NCBI RefSeq assembly: GCF_004363075.1
Contig: NZ_SNYN01000013.1
Span: 1-64,000 of the forward strand
DNA from: Actinorugispora endophytica
GTDB taxonomy: Bacteria > Actinomycetota > Actinomycetes > Streptosporangiales > Streptosporangiaceae
DNA: 64,000 bases
Reading direction: 5' to 3'
Below, piece after piece: positions 17,906 through 26,738 of this stretch. A program made the position numbers and the translations under genes. The notes under the pieces are model-generated. The model was not told where the DNA came from, did no database searches, and saw nothing but the letters and a program-made list of their open reading frames with translations. The first letter of the stretch is position 1. Every line of letters begins with the position of its first letter.

Positions 17906-20900
17906 TCACCCGGCCACGTCCTCGGGGAGCAGCCTCTGGAGCTGTTCCAGGGTCGGCTGGCCGCCGGCCAGGGCCTGCTCCTCGATCCGCCGGGCCTGCC
18001 GCCTGACGCTCTCCTCGAACAGCTTGCGGACCTCTCGGGCGTTGCCGTTGGCGAACCGCTCGGGGGCGGCGCGGACGGCCCGGCCGACCTCCGCGGCCGT
18101 CTCCCCGGGGACCGCGAAGTCGCCGTCCTCGGCCATGGACGTGAAGATCCGCAGCAGTTCGGACTCGGAGTAGGAGGCGAACGCGATCGTCCGGGAGAAC
18201 CTGGACGCCAGACCGGGGTTTCCGGCCATGAACCCGGCCATCTCGTCGGTGTGGCCGGCCGCGATCACCACGACCTCGTCCCGGTGGTCCTCCATCAGTT
18301 TCAGCAGCGTGTCGATCGCCTCCTGGCCGAAGTCGCCGCCCGTTCCGGGGCTCCTGGACAGTGTGTAGGCCTCGTCGACGAAGAGCACCCCGCCGCGCGC
18401 CCTCTCGAACACGGCCTGGGTCTGCCGGGCGGTGTGGCCGACGTATCCGCCGACCAGGTCCGCGCGGCTCGCCTCGACGACCTGCCCCTGGGCGAGCACC
18501 CCCAGGGCGGCGAGCAGTTCGCCGTAGATCCGCGCGACCGTGGTCTTGCCGGTCCCGGGGGCGCCCGTGAACACCAGGTGCCGGGAGGGGAACGGAGCCT
18601 CCAGTCCCGCGGCCCGCCGCCTGCGGTTTGCGGAGATGAGATTCGTCAGGGCGGTGACCTCCTGCTTGACCTCGGCCAGGCCCACCATCGCGTCGAGCCG
18701 CTCCATGAGCGCGCGGACCTGCCCCCGGTCGCGCGGATCCCCCACGCGCGCCGACAGGCCCGGGTCGACGATCCCCTCGAGATCCTCGGGGAGGACCAGC
18801 ACCAGGTCGTCGGCCGCGTGCCGCCTGCTCTCGATGATCCGGGTGGCCTGCCGCTGGATGACCGCCTCGAGCATCCGGCGCGCCTCGCGCCCGTTGCCGA
18901 AGGTCTCGTCCCGGGACTGGCGCCGGAAGTGGCGGGTGACGAGGTCCTGGACGCCGTCGCCCAGGACGTAGCCCTGGCTCCCGGCCATGTCCCGGAAGAT
19001 CGTGGTGAGCTGCTCGGGGCTGTGGTTCTCGAACTCGATGACCCGCGACACCCGCGACCTCAGGCCGGGGTTCGCCTTGAGGAAGGCGCGCGTCTCGCTC
19101 GAGTACCCGGCGAAGACGACGACGATCTCCTCGCGCATGTCCTCCATGAGTTTGATCATGGTGTCGATCGCCTCCTGGCCGAAGTCGGAGCCGGAGCCGA
19201 ACGTCCTGGCCAGGGCGTAGGCCTCGTCGACGAACAGGACCCCGCCGCGCGCCCTCTCGAACAGCTCCGCGGTCTTCTGGGCGGTCTCGCCCAGATGCTG
19301 CCCCACCAGGTCGGGGCGGGAGACCTCGACGAACCCGCCCTTCTCCAGAACCCCGAGCGAGCGCAGGATCCGCCCGTACAACCGGGCGACCGTGGTCTTG
19401 CCCGTCCCCGGAGGGCCCGAGAACACCAGGTGGCGGCTGATGTTGAGTTCGGGGAGACCCGCCTTCCGGCGTCTGCCGTTCACCTGCTGGAGGTCGACCA
19501 GGGACCGGACCTCCTTCTTGACGCCGTCCAGGCCGGTCATCGCGTCGAGTTCGGCGAGCAGCTGGTCGAGCGGGCGCGCCTCCTCCTCGGAGGCGGCCGA
19601 CGAGGGGCGCGCGGCGGCCGCGGCGGGAACCGCGATCCGGCCGCTGTCCGCACCGGTGACCGTCGTGTCCTCCAGCTGGAGGGCGGTCTCGGAGTCGCCG
19701 CCGATGCCGGGACCCTCGTTGCCGTCGACGGAGCACCGGACCAGGCGCAGCCGGGTCGCCTCCTTGAGGAACACGCTGCCGTCCCGCCCTCCCGAGAGCG
19801 CCGTGTCCTCGACGGTCACGTTCGCCTGTTCGCAGACCGCCAGGCTGAGGGTGCGGGGGGCCCTGATCTCGGAGTGCCTGAGGATCAGGCGGCTCTTCGA
19901 CACGTGGACGCTGTCGTTCCCGCATCCGTCGATCCGGGCGTCGGTGACCTCCGCGTGGCTGCCGGAGCCGAGGTCGAGACCGTTGCCGGTACTGTCCGAG
20001 ACGTCGAGGCCCTCGATGGTGACCGTGCTGTCGTCGCGGACGACGAGCGCCGTCGACGTCTGCTCGAAGGCCGCGGACCGGAGGGTGGCGGTGGACTCCA
20101 GGACCTGCAGTCCGATCGACGGGGCGTCGGCGACCCGCAGCCCGGTCGCTTCGAACCGGGTCCGTTCGACGTGGACGCCGGGGGGAGTGTTGTCGCGCTG
20201 GGCCGAGGGGCTGCTCTCGACCACCACGTCCGCGAGCGTGGCCCGGGTGTCCCTCAGGACCAGGCCGTTCTGGGCGGAGCGCTCGATCCGGACCTCGTCG
20301 GCCTTCAGGCGGCCCCCCTCGACGAAGACCGCCGTGAGCCCCGAGTCGCGGACCCGGAGCCCCGCGACCGTCACGACGCTGGACACCGCGGCGATCGCGC
20401 CCTGCGGCGCGTTCGAGATCTCGCAGTCGGTCAGGTGGATGACGGCCTCCCCGTCAACGGTGACGCTGGTGTGGTCTCTCAGCCCTCCGTCGACCCGCAG
20501 CCGGGTGAAGGCCGCCGACGCGCCGCCTGTCACGCGGACGGGGAGGCTCCGGTTCCCGGTCACCGTGCAGTCGGTGATCTTCGCGGACGCCTTCCCGTCG
20601 ACGCAGAGCGCGGGGTAGGCGTCGGACCCCGCGTCGCTGATCACGCAGTCGAGAACGCTCGGGGACGCCTGCCCGGTGACGTGCAGGACGTTGCTGTCGC
20701 AGGGGCCCGAGAAGTGCAGTCGGCGCAGAGTCGGCGAGCAGGCGCCCGAGACCTTCAGGGAGGCTTCGGCGAACGACGTGTCGGAGACGGTTCCACCGCT
20801 CTGTTCCAGGGAGAGCCCGCCCCTGGCGAACCGGCACCGGCTGATCTCGGCGCGGGCGCCGTTCAGCGTCGTGCGCGACGGGGACTCGAAGAGGCAGCCG

Positions 20901-21223
20901 ACCGCCGTGAACCCGGCCTCGGGGTGTACGTAGACGGGCGGGTACTCCTCCGAGTCGTTTCGCACCGTGATCCCGTGGAGTTCCAACCGCCCGCCGTACA
21001 CGTTGAAGACGTTGCTGTCCGGAACGCTCACGGTCACCGTGCCGGGGCCGTCCGTCGGCACGACGACGACGTGCCTCCTGATCGCGTGGAGTCCCGTGGA
21101 GGTGTAGTACCCGGGTTCGACGTGCAGGTAGAGGTCCGCCCCCGAGTGCTCCGGCGCGTCGAGGACCTCGGCGAGACCGGACGGAGCCCTGCGGCGGGAC
21201 TGCGAGACGCGGACCGTGTGCAT
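17906..21223 (-). CDS. Beta-helix protein fused to two CbxX/CfqX-type AAA+ ATPases
   Basis: Protein of 1105 residues. Residues ~20-560 are a long array of ~22-25-residue turns (V-T-V-x-G-x-x-V-x-D-S/C pattern) typical of right-handed parallel beta-helices (PbH1). Two AAA+ domains follow: Walker A GPPGTGKTT (about 610) and GAPGTGKTT (about 890), each with Walker B GGVLFVDEAY, sensor segments and the DFGQEAIDT region of the CbxX/CfqX/SpoVK family (also EccA of type VII secretion). ATP-driven remodelling of a partner with the beta-helix as a scaffold is inference; no secretion genes are nearby. ATG 21223 has GGAG about 8 bases upstream. No signal peptide, so cytoplasmic. Confidence 0.85.
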   Translation of the reverse strand: MHTVRVSQSRRRAPSGLAEVLDAPEHSGADLYLHVEPGYYTSTGLHAIRRHVVVVPTDGPGTVTVSVPDSNVFNVYGGRLELHGITVRNDSEEYPPVYVHPEAGFTAVGCLFESPSRTTLNGARAEISRCRFARGGLSLEQSGGTVSDTSFAEASLKVSGACSPTLRRLHFSGPCDSNVLHVTGQASPSVLDCVISDAGSDAYPALCVDGKASAKITDCTVTGNRSLPVRVTGGASAAFTRLRVDGGLRDHTSVTVDGEAVIHLTDCEISNAPQGAIAAVSSVVTVAGLRVRDSGLTAVFVEGGRLKADEVRIERSAQNGLVLRDTRATLADVVVESSPSAQRDNTPPGVHVERTRFEATGLRVADAPSIGLQVLESTATLRSAAFEQTSTALVVRDDSTVTIEGLDVSDSTGNGLDLGSGSHAEVTDARIDGCGNDSVHVSKSRLILRHSEIRAPRTLSLAVCEQANVTVEDTALSGGRDGSVFLKEATRLRLVRCSVDGNEGPGIGGDSETALQLEDTTVTGADSGRIAVPAAAAARPSSAASEEEARPLDQLLAELDAMTGLDGVKKEVRSLVDLQQVNGRRRKAGLPELNISRHLVFSGPPGTGKTTVARLYGRILRSLGVLEKGGFVEVSRPDLVGQHLGETAQKTAELFERARGGVLFVDEAYALARTFGSGSDFGQEAIDTMIKLMEDMREEIVVVFAGYSSETRAFLKANPGLRSRVSRVIEFENHSPEQLTTIFRDMAGSQGYVLGDGVQDLVTRHFRRQSRDETFGNGREARRMLEAVIQRQATRIIESRRHAADDLVLVLPEDLEGIVDPGLSARVGDPRDRGQVRALMERLDAMVGLAEVKQEVTALTNLISANRRRRAAGLEAPFPSRHLVFTGAPGTGKTTVARIYGELLAALGVLAQGQVVEASRADLVGGYVGHTARQTQAVFERARGGVLFVDEAYTLSRSPGTGGDFGQEAIDTLLKLMEDHRDEVVVIAAGHTDEMAGFMAGNPGLASRFSRTIAFASYSESELLRIFTSMAEDGDFAVPGETAAEVGRAVRAAPERFANGNAREVRKLFEESVRRQARRIEEQALAGGQPTLEQLQRLLPEDVAG

Positions 21224-21392
21224 CCATCTGCTCCGGGGGGACGGGATCCGCGGGCCTGAGCGCCGGATCAGGGGTTGGCGCTATGTACCGTACCGGTCGT
21301 CCCGGTGCGGACCCCTTCGGCCAGGGCCACCTGTGGTTATCCGCGGTTGACGGCGGAGGGGCGCGCGGTGGCGCCGGTCCCCTCGCCCGGGT

Positions 21393-21581
21393 TCAGGCGT
21401 GCTGCTTCTCGCGTTCGGTCGCGGTGGCGCGGGCGGGAGGGTGCCGGCGGCCGGCGGCGTCGGCCCGGTGCCTGCGGCGGACCCAGGCGTCGGCGACGAA
21501 GAGCAGGCATCCCAGGAGGGCCAGGGCGACGCTCGCCAGGATGAGGGTGATCGCTGTCGTGATCAGGTCGGTGTCGATCAT
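21393..21581 (-). CDS. Small single-pass membrane protein, unknown
   Basis: Protein of 62 residues with one hydrophobic helix (ITTAITLILASVALALLGCLLF) followed by a basic, Arg/His-rich tail. ATG 21581 has AAGGAGAGG about 7 bases upstream, which supports translation. No family recognised. It lies 169 bases upstream of the beta-helix/AAA gene on the same strand, so co-transcription is possible but not shown. Confidence 0.6.
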   Translation of the reverse strand: MIDTDLITTAITLILASVALALLGCLLFVADAWVRRRHRADAAGRRHPPARATATEREKQHA

Positions 21582-21901
21582 GGGCAGCCTCTCCTTCCGT
21601 CGTGGGTCGGGGACTCTCGTCCCGGCGACAAGGGTAATCACCGTCGACCGGAGTTCCCGGCGCCTCCCTGCGTGGCGCGGGTCACTTCCCCGGCGGTCGG
21701 AGCGGCGGGGCCCGGGGACAGGGGGTCCGGGAGGAAGGCCGACCGGTGGCGAGTGAAACGGTCGTCCCTGGTCAGTGGGGACGAAAGCGTGCTCCCCGGA
21801 CCGTCCCGGGGCCCGCGCCCGGCACGGACAGGGCCCGCCGCGGACGGGAGCCGCCCCGGCGGCATCCGGGAACGCGCCCGGGGGACCGGTGGGAGGGCCT
21901 C
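21582..21901. other. Divergent intergenic region
   Basis: 320 bases between the small membrane protein (minus) and the ATP-grasp gene (plus). Promoters for both must lie here but I see no clear consensus box. GGGAGG (21891-21896) is the ribosome site of the ATP-grasp gene. Confidence 0.5.
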
Positions 21902-23182
21902 ATGGCAGTGAACGTCTTCGTCCTGGGGTTGGACGAGTGCAACGAGGAGACGCTGCGCGCGCTGCCCGACGCCGGGAACTACCGCTTCCACGGCCTGCTC
22001 ACCATCGAGGAGCTGCAGTACGGCGACGACATCGACATCCGCGCCCTCCTGGAGGAGGCGCGGCGGCGGCTAGACGGCTTCGACGGGCCCGTCGACGCCG
22101 TCATCGGCTACTGGGACTTCCCCGTCACCTCCATGGTCCCCCTCCTGTGCCGGCGGTACGGGCTGCCCTCCGCCCCGCTGGAGGCCGTCGTCAAGTGCGA
22201 GCACAAGTACTGGAGCCGCCTGGTGCAGCGCGAGGCCATCGACGAGGTCCCCCGCTTCGCCCTGGTCGCCCCGGACGCCACGGCCAGGCCCGACGGCCTG
22301 TCCTACCCCCTGTGGCTCAAGCCGGTGAAGTCGTTCTCCTCCGAACTGGCCTTCCGGGTCACCGACGACGCCGGGTTCCGCGAGGCGCTGCACCGGATCA
22401 ACGAGGGCGCCGGACACCTCGGGGAGCCGTTCGAGTTCGTCATGAGCCAGGTGCGGCTGCCGCCCGAGGTCGCCGAGGCCGGGGGGTCGGCCTGCCTGGC
22501 GGAGGAGGAGGGGCGCGGCGACCAGGTCACCGTCGAGGGCTACGTCCACCAGGGGAGGGCGCGCGTCTACGGCGTCGTCGACTCGCTGCGCTATCCCGGC
22601 GCCTCCAGCTTCCTGCGCTACCAGTACCCCTCCCGGCTGCCGGGGGAGACCCTCGACCGGCTCGCGGACCTGTCCCGCCGGGTCGTCGAGCGGGTCGGCC
22701 TGGACGCCACGACGTTCAACATCGAGTTCTTCGCCGACGCCGAGACCGGCGACGTCACCCTCCTGGAGGTCAACCCCCGGCACTCCCAGTCGCACGCCAG
22801 GCTGTTCGAGAACGTGGACGGCGCGCCCAACCACGAGTGCGCGGTGCGCCTGGCGCTGGGGCGCGCACCCGAACTGCCCCACCGGCGCGGCAGGTACGCC
22901 GTGGCCGCGAAGTGCTTCCTGCGTCACTTCCACGACGGCCTCGTCCTGCGCGTGCCCACCCCCGGGGAGGTGGAGCGCGTGGAGCGGGACGTCCCCGGAA
23001 CCGTGGTGAGGATCGTCGCCCGAGAGGGCGAGCGGCTCTCCGCGCTGCACGCCCAGGACAGCTACAGCTTCGAGCTCGCCCGGATCTTCGTCGGAGCCGA
23101 CGACGAGGAGCAGCTGCGGGACCGCTACCAGGCCTGCGCCGACGCGCTCGACTTCCGGATCGACGACACCGACGACCGATAG
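21902..23182 (+). CDS. ATP-grasp domain ligase
   Basis: Protein of 426 residues. ATP-grasp features include CEHKYWSRLVQREAIDEVPRF (the N-domain region that precedes the fold in carboxylate-amine ligases), LWLKPVKSFSS (ATP-binding Lys), VEGYV and the metal-binding EVNPRHSQSH near residue 295. It should activate a carboxylate as an acyl phosphate and ligate it to an amine or thiol. Substrate unknown. It is followed after 14 bases by a CocE/NonD-type hydrolase gene, forming a two-gene operon. ATG 21902 is chosen because GGGAGGG lies 5 bases upstream; the longer open frame upstream is low-complexity. Confidence 0.8.
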   Translation: MAVNVFVLGLDECNEETLRALPDAGNYRFHGLLTIEELQYGDDIDIRALLEEARRRLDGFDGPVDAVIGYWDFPVTSMVPLLCRRYGLPSAPLEAVVKCEHKYWSRLVQREAIDEVPRFALVAPDATARPDGLSYPLWLKPVKSFSSELAFRVTDDAGFREALHRINEGAGHLGEPFEFVMSQVRLPPEVAEAGGSACLAEEEGRGDQVTVEGYVHQGRARVYGVVDSLRYPGASSFLRYQYPSRLPGETLDRLADLSRRVVERVGLDATTFNIEFFADAETGDVTLLEVNPRHSQSHARLFENVDGAPNHECAVRLALGRAPELPHRRGRYAVAAKCFLRHFHDGLVLRVPTPGEVERVERDVPGTVVRIVAREGERLSALHAQDSYSFELARIFVGADDEEQLRDRYQACADALDFRIDDTDDR

Positions 23183-23196
23183 GGGGACGACCGCCC

Positions 23197-25224
23197 ATGC
23201 GCACGGTCACCGCACTGCCCAACGAGGTACGCCAGGACGAGCACCTGTGGATCCCCCTGCGGGACGGGACCCGCCTGGCCGCCCGGATCTGGCGCCCCAC
23301 CGGTTCCGACGACGCCCCGGTCCCGGCCGTCCTGGAGTTCATCCCCTACCGCCAGCGGGACCTGACCGCGCAGCGCGACTCGATCCACCACCCCTACATG
23401 GCCGGGCACGGGTACGCGTGCGCCCGCGTGGACCTGCGCGGCAGCGGGGACTCCGAGGGGGTCCTGGCCGACGAGTACCTGGAGCAGGAGATGAACGACG
23501 CCGAGGAGGTCCTCGCCTGGCTCGCCGACCAGCCCTGGTGCGATGGCCGGACCGGGATGATGGGCATCTCCTGGGGCGGGTTCAACGCGCTTCAGGTCGC
23601 CGCGCGCGGGCCCGAGAGCCTGCGCGCGATCGTGACCGCCTCCTCCACCGACGACCGCTACGCCGACGACGTGCACTACATGGGCGGATGCCTGCTGGGC
23701 GACAACCTCTCCTGGGCCTCCACCATGCTCGCGTACAACTCCTGTCCGCCGGACCCGGCCGTGGTGGGGGAGCGCTGGCGGGAGATGTGGCGCGAGCGGC
23801 TCGACGGCAGCGGGGTGTGGCTGGACACCTGGTTGCGCCACCAGCACCGCGACGACTACTGGAAGCACGGCTCGGTGTGCGAGGACCTCCGGGCCGTCCG
23901 GGTGCCGGTGCTCGCGGTCAGCGGTTGGGCCGACGGCTACTCCAACGCCGTGTTCCGCCTGCTCCAGGGGCTGGAGGTGCCCCGGCTCGGGCTGATCGGC
24001 CCGTGGTCGCACAAGTACCCGCACCTGGGCAAGCCCGGACCCGCCATCGGCTTCCTGCAGCAGGTGGTCCGCTGGTGGGACCGGTGGCTCAAGGACGTCG
24101 ACAACGACGTCATGGACGAGCCGATGCTGCGCAGCTGGATGCAGGAGAGCATGCCGCCCTCCACCGCCTACACCGAACGGCCGGGGCGCTGGGTGGGCGA
24201 GCCGTCCTGGCCGTCGCCGCACGTGGTGTCGCAGCGGCGGCCGCTGCTGCCCAAACGCGTCGCGGAGCCCGACGAGGCCGTCGGCCCCGCCGAGCTGTCC
24301 CTGCGGTCGCCGTTGTCGGTGGGCCAGTTCGCGGGGAAGTGGTGCTCCTACAACGCCCCGCCGGACCTGCCCTACGACCAGCGCGAGGAGGACGGCGGCT
24401 CGATGGTCTTCGACAGTGAGCCGCTGACCGAGCGCTGCGAGATCCTGGGCTCGCCGGTGGTGGACCTGGAGGTGGCCGCGGACCGCCCGGTCGCGATGGT
24501 GGCGGTCCGGCTCTCCGACGTCGCCCCGGACGGAGCGGCCACGCGGGTCACGTACGGCCTGCTCAACCTCGCCCACGCGGACGGGCACGAGAGACCGGAG
24601 CCGCTGGAGCCGGGGCGGCGCCACACGGTTTCGGTCGTCCTCAACGGCGCCGCCCAGGCGTTCCCGGCCGGGCACCGGATCCGCGTCTCGCTCTCGACGT
24701 CGTACTGGCCGCTGGCCTGGCCGCCGCCCGAACCCGTCCTGCTGTCGGTCTTCTTCGGCGGGGACACCGCCCTGAGGCTTCCGGTGCGCCGGGTCTCCGA
24801 GGGCGACGACGTCGCGCCCGTGCCCTTCGACGAGCCCGAGGGGGCCGAGCCCATCGCCACCACCCGGGTGGCGATGGGCGAGCAGCGCTGGACGGTCATC
24901 CGCGACCTGGTCGACTACGAGTCGGAGCTGCACGTGGTCAAGGACCTGGGCACCGTCCGCTTCGACGGCATCGGCCTGGAGGTCACCCGCCGCTCGGAGG
25001 AGCGCTACACCCGGACCGGGGACGACTTCGACTCGGTGCGCGGGGAGGCCGAGTGGACGATGCGTTTCGCCCGCGGCGACTGGGACGTGGAGACCCGCAG
25101 CCGGACGGTGCTGACGTCGTCCTCCGCCGACTTCCACCTGCACGCCACCCTCGACGCCTACGAGAACGGCGAGCGGATCGCCTCGCGCGACCACACCGCC
25201 GACATCCCGCGCGACTGCGTCTGA
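23197..25224 (+). CDS. CocE/NonD family alpha/beta hydrolase (X-Pro dipeptidyl-peptidase-like)
   Basis: Protein of 675 residues. An S15-type alpha/beta hydrolase domain (about 10-290): VPAVLEFIPYR, oxyanion region DLRGSGDSEG, nucleophile in MGISWGGFNAL, Asp in SGWADGYSN and probable His in GPWSHKYPHLG. The C-terminal X-Pro dipeptidyl-peptidase jelly-roll domain (PF08530) spans about 330-580. Family members hydrolyse amides or esters (cocaine esterase, glutaryl acylases, X-Pro peptidases). No signal peptide, so it acts in the cytoplasm. Pairing with an ATP-grasp ligase suggests the two make and cleave, or protect and deprotect, an amide; this is inference. Confidence 0.85.
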   Translation: MRTVTALPNEVRQDEHLWIPLRDGTRLAARIWRPTGSDDAPVPAVLEFIPYRQRDLTAQRDSIHHPYMAGHGYACARVDLRGSGDSEGVLADEYLEQEMNDAEEVLAWLADQPWCDGRTGMMGISWGGFNALQVAARGPESLRAIVTASSTDDRYADDVHYMGGCLLGDNLSWASTMLAYNSCPPDPAVVGERWREMWRERLDGSGVWLDTWLRHQHRDDYWKHGSVCEDLRAVRVPVLAVSGWADGYSNAVFRLLQGLEVPRLGLIGPWSHKYPHLGKPGPAIGFLQQVVRWWDRWLKDVDNDVMDEPMLRSWMQESMPPSTAYTERPGRWVGEPSWPSPHVVSQRRPLLPKRVAEPDEAVGPAELSLRSPLSVGQFAGKWCSYNAPPDLPYDQREEDGGSMVFDSEPLTERCEILGSPVVDLEVAADRPVAMVAVRLSDVAPDGAATRVTYGLLNLAHADGHERPEPLEPGRRHTVSVVLNGAAQAFPAGHRIRVSLSTSYWPLAWPPPEPVLLSVFFGGDTALRLPVRRVSEGDDVAPVPFDEPEGAEPIATTRVAMGEQRWTVIRDLVDYESELHVVKDLGTVRFDGIGLEVTRRSEERYTRTGDDFDSVRGEAEWTMRFARGDWDVETRSRTVLTSSSADFHLHATLDAYENGERIASRDHTADIPRDCV

Positions 25225-25284
25225 AGTCCGGCGGGTGGTCCGCGCTCGGAGCCGCCACTTCCCGCAGGACCCGCTCTCCTCGCC

Positions 25285-25339
25285 GGTCTTGACCCTTCGG
25301 GGGCTCGACCGCCTCCGGGACTCCGGAAGGGTCAAGACC
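25285..25339. repeat. Family-1 3'-end hairpin element (copy F)
   Basis: Arms GGTCTTGACCCTTC... (from 25285) and ...GAAGGGTCAAGACC (25326-25339), perfect over 14 bp and extendable with mismatches. Shares CTTGACC(C/T)TTC and the ACTCCGGAAGGGTCA arm with copies at 35846-35927 and 40303-40358. It lies about 60 bases after the CocE-type gene stop, as a likely terminator. Confidence 0.65.
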
Positions 25340-25463
25340 AGCGGGGAGCCCGATGATCCGGGCGGAGGTTTTCCGGGACCGGTGGGTTCGGGGCGGCGGG
25401 CGCGGTTAGTCGGGCGGAGCGGGGCCGGAAGGCGGCTCCGGCGGACGAGAGGGGACGTGGAAC

Positions 25464-26678
25464 ATGAAGGCCGTAGTGTGGCACGGCATCGGGGACATCC
25501 GGATGGAGGACGTCGCCGAACCGGCGCTCCAGGACCCGAACGACGCGATCGTCCAGATCACCACCAGCGCGATCTGCGGAACCGACCTGCACATGGTGCG
25601 CGGCACGCTCCCGGGCATGGAGCCGGGCATGGTCATGGGCCACGAGGGCGTGGGCGTGGTCACCGAGGTCGGGCCCGGGGTGCGCAACTTCAGTCCCGGG
25701 GACCGGGTGGTCATCCCGTCCACGATCGGCTGCGGCACGTGCAGCTACTGCCGGGCCGGGTACTTCGCCCAGTGCGACAACGCGAACCCCGGCGGGCGGC
25801 GCGCCGGAACGGCGTTCTTCGGCGGACCGCGGTCGACGGGCTCCTTCCCCGGGCTGCAGGCCGAACGGGTGCGTGTGCCCTACGCCAACATCGGCCTCGT
25901 GCCGCTGCCCGAGCGGGTGAGCGACGAGGAGGCCGTCCTGCTCTCCGACATCTTCCCCACCGCCTGGTTCGGCGCCCGCCTGGCCGAGGTCGGGGCCGGG
26001 GACACCGTCGCGGTCTTCGGGTGCGGCCCGGTGGGGCTGTTCACGATCCTGAGCGCGCGCATGCAGGGCGCGGGGCGGGTGATCGCCGTCGACGGAGTGC
26101 GCGGCAGGCTGGAGCAGGCGCGGGCCCTGCACGCGGAGGTCGTCGACTACAACACCGAGGACCCGGTGGCAGCGATCCTCGACCTGACCGGGGGGATCGG
26201 GCCGGACCGCGTCGTCGACGCGGTGGGCGTCGACGCCGAGCGGCCCAAGAGCGGACCGGCGGCCCCGGACCGCGCGGCCGCGGACAGGTTCGAGGCGGAG
26301 CGCTCGGCGCTCGTGCCCGGCGCCCGCCCGGCCGGGGACACCTGGGTGCCCGGGGACGCGCCCTCCCAAGCGCTGCGGTGGGCGGTGGAGACGGTGGCCA
26401 AGGCCGGGACGGTGTCCGTCATCGGGGTCTACCCGCCCGGCGACGAGACCTTCCCGATCGGCATGGCCATGAACAAGAACCTCACCCTCAACATGGGCAA
26501 CTGCAACCACCGCAAGTACATCCCGGGGCTGGTGGACATGGTGGCCTCGGGCGCGGTCGACATCACCTCGGTCCTCACCCAGGAGGAGCCCATGGCCGCG
26601 ACCGCGGTCCTGGACGCCTACGCGGCCTTCGACCGCCGCGAACCGGGCTGGACCAAGGTGGCGATCACCACCGTGTGA
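25464..26678 (+). CDS. Zinc-dependent alcohol dehydrogenase (formaldehyde dehydrogenase-like)
   Basis: Protein of 404 residues. Catalytic zinc ligand Cys in ICGTDLH, GHEGVGVV, structural-zinc cysteines in CGTCSYCRAGYFAQC, and Rossmann motif FGCGPVGLF. The extra segment with GGRRAGTAFFGGPRSTG and the NHRKYIPGLVDMV C-terminus resemble glutathione-independent formaldehyde dehydrogenase and related long-chain MDR enzymes. It oxidises an alcohol or aldehyde with NAD(P); the substrate is not set. GAGAGGGGACG precedes ATG 25464. Between it and the convergent SpoIIE-type gene is a GC-rich palindrome (26680-26698). Confidence 0.85.
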   Translation: MKAVVWHGIGDIRMEDVAEPALQDPNDAIVQITTSAICGTDLHMVRGTLPGMEPGMVMGHEGVGVVTEVGPGVRNFSPGDRVVIPSTIGCGTCSYCRAGYFAQCDNANPGGRRAGTAFFGGPRSTGSFPGLQAERVRVPYANIGLVPLPERVSDEEAVLLSDIFPTAWFGARLAEVGAGDTVAVFGCGPVGLFTILSARMQGAGRVIAVDGVRGRLEQARALHAEVVDYNTEDPVAAILDLTGGIGPDRVVDAVGVDAERPKSGPAAPDRAAADRFEAERSALVPGARPAGDTWVPGDAPSQALRWAVETVAKAGTVSVIGVYPPGDETFPIGMAMNKNLTLNMGNCNHRKYIPGLVDMVASGAVDITSVLTQEEPMAATAVLDAYAAFDRREPGWTKVAITTV

Positions 26679-26679
26679 C

Positions 26680-26698
26680 GCGGGCCGGACCGGCCCGC
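26680..26698. terminator. GC palindrome between convergent genes
   Basis: GCGGGCCGG (26680-26688), one central base, then the exact complement (26690-26698). It lies two bases after the alcohol dehydrogenase stop and before the stop of the convergent phosphatase gene; the real loop must consume some stem pairs. Confidence 0.5.
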
Positions 26699-26738
26699 CC
26701 GGACGGGGCTGCGGGGCCGCGCGGCGGCACGGGAGCGG

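Noticed and set aside
17906-21223. EccA of a type VII secretion locus
   Set aside because: The AAA domains are of the same family, but there are two in tandem with a beta-helix, and no EccB, EccC, EccD, mycosin or WXG100 genes are nearby.
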